The position numbers were made by a program, and so were the translations under genes. The notes below the pieces were generated by a model. It saw only the letters and a list, made by a program, of their open reading frames with translations. It did not search any database and was not told where the DNA came from. A stretch of 48,902 nucleotides of DNA from an uncultured Clostridia bacterium (GTDB lineage Bacteria; Bacillota; Clostridia; TANB77; CAG-508): positions 1-48,902 of the forward strand of contig CANQQQ010000007.1 in the NCBI GenBank assembly GCA_947626025.1. Reading direction: 5' to 3'. Below, in pieces: positions 43,903-48,902 of this stretch (positions are counted from its first letter, which is position 1; the number at the start of each line of letters is the position of its first letter).

Positions 43903-43980
43903 AAATAGAAAGAATAAAATTAAATTGGAACAAAAAGAAGAAAGACTGCTTTTTCTAAAAAAATATATAGGAAATAAAAT

Positions 43981-44862
43981 ATGGATGGAGTTATTATAAT
44001 TAATAAAGAAAAAGAATATACCTCAAATGATATAGTTCAAATAGTAAAGCATACATTAAACGAGAAAGTAGGGCACACGGGTACTTTAGATCCAAATGCA
44101 ACTGGTGTATTGCCTATATTAATTGGCAAGGCAACAAAGATATCTAAATATTTAATTAATCATGATAAAATTTATGAGGCTACTCTTGAACTGGGAATTA
44201 AAACAGATACTGCTGATGGGGAAGGTAAAGTTTTAGAAAAGGTAAATGTAGATAAAAGTCTATTAGTAGAAAATTATATAAATAATATCCTAAATTCATT
44301 TATAGGTAAACAAACTCAGACACCTCCTATGTATTCAGCAATAAAAGTGAATGGAAAGAAATTATATGACTATGCAAGGGAAGGTAAAGAAGTTAAAGTT
44401 TCCGTAAGGAATATTGAGATTTATGATTTGAAACTTATTAGTGTAAATGGCAATCAAATTAAATTTACTGTAAAATGCTCAAAAGGTACATATATAAGGA
44501 CTTTATGCGAAGACATTGCAAAAAAGATGGGTACTATTGGTTATATGAAGGAACTTAATAGAATTCAAGTAGGAGATTTTAATATAAAAAATTCAATAAA
44601 AATTAACGAATTAAAAAATAATAAAAATAATATAAAATACTTAAAAAATAATATAATTAGCATAGAAGAGCTATTAAAAACAAAAGAAAAAATAATATTA
44701 GATAAAAAAAATTTAAAAATATTTTTAAATGGAGTAAAAATTATAAATGACTACGGAGACGGCATTTATAGAGTATATGATAATAATGAAAAATTTATAG
44801 GTACGGGAATAAATGCGAATAAAAGGTTGAAGAGAGATGTAATAATTTTTGAGGATTTATAA
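43981..44862 (+). CDS. truB: tRNA pseudouridine-55 synthase TruB
   Basis: 293 residues. N-terminal MDGVIIINKEKEYTSNDIVQ, catalytic Asp37 in GHTGTLDPNATGVLPI, and KGTYIRTLCEDIAKKMGT later mark the family. It makes pseudouridine 55 in the T-loop of most tRNAs. The last ~80 residues are very Lys/Asn/Ile-rich, following the base drift of the region. Shine-Dalgarno TAGGAAAT (43967-43974). ribF, often next in Firmicutes, is not here; the operon appears to end at an A-rich gap without a clear terminator. Confidence 0.95.
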   Translation: MDGVIIINKEKEYTSNDIVQIVKHTLNEKVGHTGTLDPNATGVLPILIGKATKISKYLINHDKIYEATLELGIKTDTADGEGKVLEKVNVDKSLLVENYINNILNSFIGKQTQTPPMYSAIKVNGKKLYDYAREGKEVKVSVRNIEIYDLKLISVNGNQIKFTVKCSKGTYIRTLCEDIAKKMGTIGYMKELNRIQVGDFNIKNSIKINELKNNKNNIKYLKNNIISIEELLKTKEKIILDKKNLKIFLNGVKIINDYGDGIYRVYDNNEKFIGTGINANKRLKRDVIIFEDL

Positions 44863-45169
44863 TCTTACGGAACTGGGATAAAAAAATCAGAAAAAAATAT
44901 TTAAAATTTTTAAAATTCAATGAAAATTAAAAAAGAAAATATAAATAAAAAATTATTTAATATTATTTAATAAAAAAATATTTGAAAATTAAAAATATTT
45001 ACCAATAAAAAATCTAGAAAATTAATAAAATAGAAATAAATAAAGAATAAAAAGAAAAAATATTTAATAATACGTAAAAAATATATTACTAGGGAAATTG
45101 ACGTTGCAAAAACATTATTATTATGATAAAATAGCTAAAATTTAATCATAATTTGGAGTAAAAAAATAA
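44863..45169. other. Extremely A-rich intergenic gap
   Basis: 307 bp. From ~44880 to ~45070 the plus strand is almost entirely A with some T, few G and hardly any C. No ORF, hairpin or RNA motif was recognised. The right end carries the promoter of the 45170 gene. Confidence 0.7.
45098..45127 (+). promoter_or_regulatory. Candidate promoter of the Cof-type phosphatase
   Basis: TTGACG (45098-45103), 18-bp spacer, TATGAT (45122-45127), 42 bp before the start codon. Confidence 0.6.
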
Positions 45170-45988
45170 ATGAAAAAATTAAAAAATATTAAAGCAATAT
45201 TTATTGATCTTGATGGGACATTAACAAATAGCAATAAACAAGTAACTGAGACTAATAAAAAATCAATAAAAAGGATTATTGATAAAGGAATATACGTTAT
45301 TTTGTGCTCAGGAAGGAGTAATAAAGATGTATGTGAATATAGCATAGAAGCTAATACATCTGATTATGCTGTTTCATCAAATGGAGCACAGATTTATAAT
45401 TTTAGGACTAAAGAGGAATTTTTTAGCACTGAGATAGAATACACAGATATAAAGTATATTTGGGATTATTGTGATAAAAACAATTTAGAATTAATACTAA
45501 ATGGAGACAATAATCAGTATGGTAATCAAATCTTTTGTAGTGATATGTATAAGAATAAAATTGTAGTACAAGAGTTAGACGACTTAAGAAATATTGCAAT
45601 TTATCAAATCATAATAAATAGTAACTCTTTTTATGATATGCAAGAATGTGATAAATATATAAAAGTTAACGACAATTTAAAAATAGCTAATTATAGTAGA
45701 GAGTACATTAATAAAAATACAGAATCACAACAGCCATATTATATTTTCGTAAATAACAAATCTGTAGATAAAGGAGTTGCAATTAATCAATTTTTAACAA
45801 AGATGAATATAAAAAAAGAAGAAACAATTTGTATTGGAGATAGAATTAATGATATTACTATGTTTAAAAATTGCAGATATAAAGTTGCAATGGAAAATGC
45901 AGATAAAGAATTAAAACAACTGGCAGATTATATTACAATCTCAAATGACGAAAATGGTGTAGCAGATTTTTTAGATAAATATATTTAA
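45170..45988 (+). CDS. HAD-superfamily Cof-type phosphatase
   Basis: 272 residues. HAD motif I FIDLDGTL with nucleophile Asp13 and acid/base Asp15; motif II CSGRS; motif III Lys in NNKSVDKGVAINQFL; motif IV IGDRINDITMF. The C2B-type cap between motifs II and III places it with Cof/YkrA-like sugar-phosphate or flavin-nucleotide phosphatases; the usual IV motif GDxxND is retained as GDRIND. Exact substrate unknown. Single gene; strong terminator ~100 bp later. Confidence 0.92.
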   Translation: MKKLKNIKAIFIDLDGTLTNSNKQVTETNKKSIKRIIDKGIYVILCSGRSNKDVCEYSIEANTSDYAVSSNGAQIYNFRTKEEFFSTEIEYTDIKYIWDYCDKNNLELILNGDNNQYGNQIFCSDMYKNKIVVQELDDLRNIAIYQIIINSNSFYDMQECDKYIKVNDNLKIANYSREYINKNTESQQPYYIFVNNKSVDKGVAINQFLTKMNIKKEETICIGDRINDITMFKNCRYKVAMENADKELKQLADYITISNDENGVADFLDKYI

Positions 45989-46084
45989 AATATAATTGTT
46001 ACTTATATTTAGAATAATAATTTTTGAAAATTAGTATAAGTGTAACAGAAATAAAAATTTATCATATTATATACAAAAATAATC

Positions 46085-46120
46085 AAATCTAGTGTACATG
46101 TAGTACACTAGATTTATTTA
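46085..46120 (+). terminator. Strong terminator before the peroxiredoxin remnant
   Basis: Perfect 13-bp stem (46085-46097 with 46103-46115) with loop ATGTA; the right arm ends TTT and ATTTA follows. It lies 20 bp upstream of the peroxiredoxin ribosome site, so it may instead act as a leader element of that gene. Confidence 0.8.
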
Positions 46121-46141
46121 TAGAAAGGAATGAAAAGCTTT

Positions 46142-46297
46142 ATGGATTATGAAATTATGGTAAATGGAAATGTTAAGATAGGCCAATTTGCTCCTGATTT
46201 TGAAGCACAGACTACAGAAGGAACAATTAAGCTCGCTGATTACAGAGGAAAATGGGTGGTATTATTTTCGCATCCAGGAGACTTTACCCCCGTGTAA
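46142..46297 (+). pseudogene. Peroxiredoxin (AhpC/TSA, Prx6-like) N-terminal fragment
   Basis: 51 residues from ATG 46142 with an intact GAAAGGAATGA site (46122-46132). The reading is clear Prx6-type sequence: [20 protein letters not shown], then [17 protein letters not shown], followed at once by TAA. In the family the next residue is the peroxidatic Cys (PGDFTPVC). The remaining ~160 residues of the family are absent; the downstream 85 bp has no recognisable Prx sequence in any plus-strand frame. The breakpoint therefore lies at the catalytic codon. TAA rules out a selenocysteine (TGA) reading. Non-functional remnant. Confidence 0.9.
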
Positions 46298-46381
46298 CCC
46301 CAATGTTAGAAACAATTAGCAAAGTTAGATATATCAATAGTTTAATATAGAAAAAGGAGTTAGACAACTTACAAGTTATAG

Positions 46382-46413
46382 AGCAGATGATTAGTTGATA
46401 ATTATCTGCTTTT
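46382..46413 (+). terminator. Terminator upstream of the two-component operon
   Basis: AGCAGAT (46382-46388) pairs with ATCTGCT (46404-46410), followed by TTT. It lies downstream of the peroxiredoxin remnant and is probably the surviving end of that transcription unit. Confidence 0.7.
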
Positions 46414-46445
46414 ATGTTACTATTTAAAAAGAAAAAATATTAAAA

Positions 46446-46480
46446 TTTTCAATAAATTTTCAATATTTGAGTAATATAAT
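46446..46480 (+). promoter_or_regulatory. Direct-repeat operator and promoter of the two-component operon
   Basis: Two tandem 11-mers, TTTTCAATAAA (46446-46456) and TTTTCAATATT (46457-46467), are followed after 7 bp by TATAAT (46475-46480). There is no -35 box; the repeats occupy its place, as in promoters activated by OmpR/PhoB-type regulators. The same arrangement recurs at 48443-48477. Confidence 0.75.
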
Positions 46481-46506
46481 GTCATAAGATAGGAGGAGAA
46501 AACTTT

Positions 46507-47187
46507 ATGAAAATACTAATTATAGAAGATGAATATAGTCTAGCAGATGCAATATCGGAAACATTAAAAAAAGAAAATTTTATAACTAATATTATTACAG
46601 ATGGAGAAGAAGGAGAAAATGAGGCACTAACAGGGATTTATGATTTAATTTTGCTAGATATAATGTTACCGAATAGAGACGGCTTCAAAATACTAGATAG
46701 TTTACAAAAAGCAAAAATAGAAACACCTGTTATTATATTAACTGCAAAATCAGAAATTTACGATAAATTAAACGGACTAGAAAATGGAGCAGATGACTAT
46801 ATTACAAAACCTTTTCATATAAAAGAATTAGTAGCTAGAATTAAAGTTGTTTTAAAACGAAATACAGATGTGAAAGATTTAAGCATTATACAATATGAAG
46901 ATTTATCATTAAATTTGAGAAACGGAAAAATCTCTTGCCAAAATAATGAAATGACAATTAATGGTAAAGAATTAGAATTACTTGAAATACTTATGATTAA
47001 CAAAAATCAAGCAGTAAGTAGAGAAATATTAGCAGATAGGATTTGGGGATTTAATAGTGATGCAGAATATAATAATGTAGAAGTATATATATCATTTTTA
47101 AGAAAAAAATTAAAGTTGCTAAAATCAAAAGTTGAAATAAAAACAGTAAGAGGAATTGGATATATTTTGGAGGTACAAAATGATTGA
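46507..47187 (+). CDS. OmpR/PhoB-family response regulator
   Basis: 226 residues. Receiver domain with acidic pocket (IIEDE at 5-9), phospho-acceptor Asp51 in LILLDIMLPNRDGF, Thr in ILTAKSE, and Lys101 in DDYITKPFH. The C-terminal winged helix (~125-226) has the usual NGKELELLEILMINKNQAVS and VEVYISFLRKKL recognition-helix region and ends TVRGIGYIL. AGGAGGAG (46491-46498) precedes the ATG. Its last 8 bp overlap the kinase gene, so both are translated together. Probable binding site: the TTTTCAAT direct repeats in its own promoter. Confidence 0.96.
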   Translation: MKILIIEDEYSLADAISETLKKENFITNIITDGEEGENEALTGIYDLILLDIMLPNRDGFKILDSLQKAKIETPVIILTAKSEIYDKLNGLENGADDYITKPFHIKELVARIKVVLKRNTDVKDLSIIQYEDLSLNLRNGKISCQNNEMTINGKELELLEILMINKNQAVSREILADRIWGFNSDAEYNNVEVYISFLRKKLKLLKSKVEIKTVRGIGYILEVQND

Positions 47188-48385
47188 AAAATTAAGAAAA
47201 AGAATTTTCTATCTTGTTTTTATATCTATATCAATTATTGTTTTGGGAGTAATTATTCTGTTTGCAATACTTAATTACCATACTACAATAAATACAGCAG
47301 TAATGATGATAAATAGAATGACACAAATAGGGTTAATTAGAGAAGAAACTGATAAACCTCCAAGACAAGAAAATATTGAAAATCAAAGAGAAATTGAAGG
47401 AGTATATCATGTTATAGTTAGAGATGGTAGTATTGATAATATAACTGATAATGATGATATTGATGAAAAAATAGAAGAATATGCTTTGGAAATAAGCAAG
47501 AAAAATGTAAGAGATGATTCTGGTATTAAAGGTAAATATATATATAATGTAAGAAAAAGAGGAGAGAATACCTTTGAAATAACATTTATGGAAAATGAAG
47601 ATGCAATAAACCATGCAAATTCAATATTATTAGTTTCAGTTGGACTTTGTATCTTATCTTTGATTGCTATATACATAGGTGCTAAAAAAATATCAAGAAC
47701 TATTGTAAAACCAGTAGAAGAGACGTTTGAAAAACAAAAACAATTTATATCAGATGCTTCACATGAATTAAAAACACCACTTGCAGTTATTGAAGCAAAT
47801 GCAGATGTATTAGAAAATGAAGTTCAAAATAATAAATGGATAAAGTATATTCAAAATGAAATTGAGAGTATGAATAAATTAATTAATGAGTTATTGATGT
47901 TAGCTAAAATTGAAAATATAGATAGTATTAGAGAATTAAAGCAAATTAATTTGTCAAAAGAATTAGAAATTATTATTTCAATGTTTGAAAGTATGGCTTA
48001 TGAGAAAGAAATAACGATTGATAGCAATATTAAAGAAAATGTAATGTTAAAGGCAAATAAAGAAGATATAGAACACATTGTGTCTACTTTATTAGATAAT
48101 GCAATAAAACATACTGAATCTAAAAAACAAGTAATAGTAGAGCTAAATAAAGAAAAAAATGACATTATTATTCAAGTGAAGAATTATGGTGAGCCTATTC
48201 CAGAAGAAGAAAGAGAAAAAATATTTGAAAGATTTTATAGAATAGATAAATCAAGAAACAGAAAAGAAAAACGATATGGATTAGGTTTAGCTATAGCAAA
48301 ATCTACAGTAGAAAAATACAATGGTAAAATAGAAGTTTCATATAAAGATCACTTTACAATTTTTAAAGTAAATATTCCAGTTTAA
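47180..48385 (+). CDS. Sensor histidine kinase
   Basis: 401 residues from ATG 47180 (GGAGG at 47169-47173); an upstream in-frame start inside the regulator gene is rejected. TM1 at ~10-31, an external sensor loop of ~115 residues, TM2 at ~148-166. HisKA has phospho-acceptor His195 in SDASHELKTPLAVIE; no clear HAMP precedes it. The HATPase domain has the N box DNAIKHTE and the G box YGLGLAIAKSTVEKYNG. The external loop is rich in Asp, Glu and Asn, with no recognised sensor fold. Partner of the overlapping response regulator; the ligand is unknown. Confidence 0.95.
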   Translation: MIEKLRKRIFYLVFISISIIVLGVIILFAILNYHTTINTAVMMINRMTQIGLIREETDKPPRQENIENQREIEGVYHVIVRDGSIDNITDNDDIDEKIEEYALEISKKNVRDDSGIKGKYIYNVRKRGENTFEITFMENEDAINHANSILLVSVGLCILSLIAIYIGAKKISRTIVKPVEETFEKQKQFISDASHELKTPLAVIEANADVLENEVQNNKWIKYIQNEIESMNKLINELLMLAKIENIDSIRELKQINLSKELEIIISMFESMAYEKEITIDSNIKENVMLKANKEDIEHIVSTLLDNAIKHTESKKQVIVELNKEKNDIIIQVKNYGEPIPEEEREKIFERFYRIDKSRNRKEKRYGLGLAIAKSTVEKYNGKIEVSYKDHFTIFKVNIPV

Positions 48386-48419
48386 AGGTAGTGCTTAAAG
48401 GCATTACCTTTATTTTTTT
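48384..48419 (+). terminator. Terminator of the two-component operon
   Basis: AAAGGTAGTG (48384-48393) pairs with CATTACCTTT (48402-48411), one G-U pair, followed by ATTTTTTT. It overlaps the kinase stop codon. Confidence 0.88.
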
Positions 48420-48442
48420 AAAAATTTTAAAATATTTAATCA

Positions 48443-48477
48443 TTTTCAATATTTTTTCAATGTTTATATTGTATAGT
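48443..48477 (+). promoter_or_regulatory. Direct-repeat operator and promoter of the Cthe_2159-like gene
   Basis: TTTTCAATATT (48443-48453) and TTTTCAATGTT (48454-48464), then 7 bp, then TATAGT (48472-48477). Repeat sequence, 11-bp period and distance to the -10 all match the operator at 46446-46480. Confidence 0.75.
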
Positions 48478-48507
48478 TACAAATAAGAAGTTTAGGAGGT
48501 TTTGAAA

Positions 48508-48902
48508 ATGAAAAAAGAAACAAAAATAGAATTAATTATAACTTTTATTTTAACTATTATTTTAGTACCACTTGTTATTATAACTATAAACACAATTAAT
48601 GGCAAGGGATTTAACCCAGAATTTGATAAAAACTTTGAAGATAGAAAATTTGGTAATTTAAATGAAGAACAAGAAGAAAAAGAAACCACTAGCAGTGATG
48701 TGGAATCAGGAGAAATTGTAACTCAAAAAGAAATAGATTTAAGTGATTATAGTTCTAACATAACCATAGAAGAAGCAGGAGAATATACACTAAAAGGAAA
48801 TTTTAGTAATTCTGTATTAATAAATAGTACATCAGATGTTACATTGATTTTAGACAATGTAACAATACAAAATGATATAACAGCAGCAATTGCAAATATA
48901 GG
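48508..48902 (+). CDS. Cthe_2159-like (DUF4353) carbohydrate-binding surface protein, partial
   Basis: The first 131 codons; the gene runs off the right edge. AGGAGG (48494-48499) precedes the ATG. One N-terminal membrane helix (~8-28) serves as signal anchor, then an acidic linker (EEQEEKETTSSDVESGE). The start of a beta-helix type domain follows: EIDLSDYSSNITIEEAGEYT, then LKGNFSNSVLINSTSDVTLI, LDNVTIQN. This opening is characteristic of the carbohydrate-binding Cthe_2159 family (acidic-polysaccharide binding, parallel beta-helix). It follows the two-component operon and shares its operator, so it is a likely target of that system. Confidence 0.82.
   Translation, partial: MKKETKIELIITFILTIILVPLVIITINTINGKGFNPEFDKNFEDRKFGNLNEEQEEKETTSSDVESGEIVTQKEIDLSDYSSNITIEEAGEYTLKGNFSNSVLINSTSDVTLILDNVTIQNDITAAIANI

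Noticed and set aside
46142-46297. Selenocysteine-containing peroxiredoxin
   Set aside because: The codon at the Cys position is TAA, not TGA, and no downstream peroxiredoxin sequence follows.

Overview
The window is AT-rich chromosomal DNA (about 30% G+C by eye) from a low-GC Bacillota, most likely a member of the Clostridia. The evidence is: GatCAB transamidation genes, a T-box leader, RNase J, a YlbJ-type sporulation protein, a SpoVB/YtgP-type flippase, rimP-nusA-ylxQ-infB-rbfA gene order, Shine-Dalgarno sites of the form GAAAGGAATGAT, and frequent TTG starts. No rRNA, tRNA, prophage, complete insertion sequence or CRISPR array was seen. The exact lineage cannot be fixed by reading alone; an uncultured gut-type Clostridia would fit.

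Layout. 1-318 is an 86-bp tandem repeat array that runs off the left edge. 0.4-5.9 kb is accessory-looking: a membrane-anchored protein of unknown function, then a replication-relaxation-like winged-helix protein facing a VirD4/TraG-type coupling ATPase, with no other conjugation genes. 6.1-10.5 kb holds a lipid flippase, HU and RecG. 10.6-16.8 kb holds an unknown anchored protein and then a T-box controlled aspS-gatC-gatA-gatB operon. 17-25.5 kb holds rnc, a cysteine-less Elp3-like radical-SAM relative, a YitT protein, an unknown four-helix membrane protein, rnjA, gltX and truA. 25.5-31.4 kb holds an unknown membrane protein, ylbJ, rpiB, trpS-obgE, two tiny cysteine-rich membrane proteins too short for routine gene calling, and asd. 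31.4-37.4 kb holds a TetR regulator divergent from a giant MMPL exporter, then an FAD-dependent oxidoreductase. 37.4-44.9 kb is the transcription/translation operon rimP (frameshifted), nusA, ylxQ, infB, rbfA, nrnA, truB. 45-48.9 kb holds a Cof-type phosphatase, a peroxiredoxin remnant, a two-component system, and the start of a Cthe_2159-like surface protein.

How the parts fit. Much of the window serves RNA and translation: three aminoacyl-tRNA synthetases, the amidotransferase, TruA/TruB, RNase III, RNase J, NusA, IF-2, RbfA, NrnA and ObgE. Several operons have near-perfect sigma-A promoters (TTGACA, 17 bp, TATAAT), notably in front of aspS, rnjA and rimP.

Most interesting points. (1) The two-component operon and the surface-protein gene after it carry the same pair of 11-bp direct repeats at the same distance from the -10 box, which looks like an autoregulated regulon. 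(2) The MMPL exporter carries about seven copies of an ~80-residue repeat in its second external loop. (3) A Cys-rich mini-protein pair lies between obgE and asd. (4) An Elp3-like protein has lost its [4Fe-4S] cysteines. (5) The aspS-gatCAB T-box offers overlapping Glu/Asn/His specifier triplets but no Asp codon at the expected place. (6) rimP is frameshifted and a peroxiredoxin gene ends exactly at its catalytic Cys codon. (7) TrpRS has a Cys pattern like that of [4Fe-4S] TrpRS enzymes.
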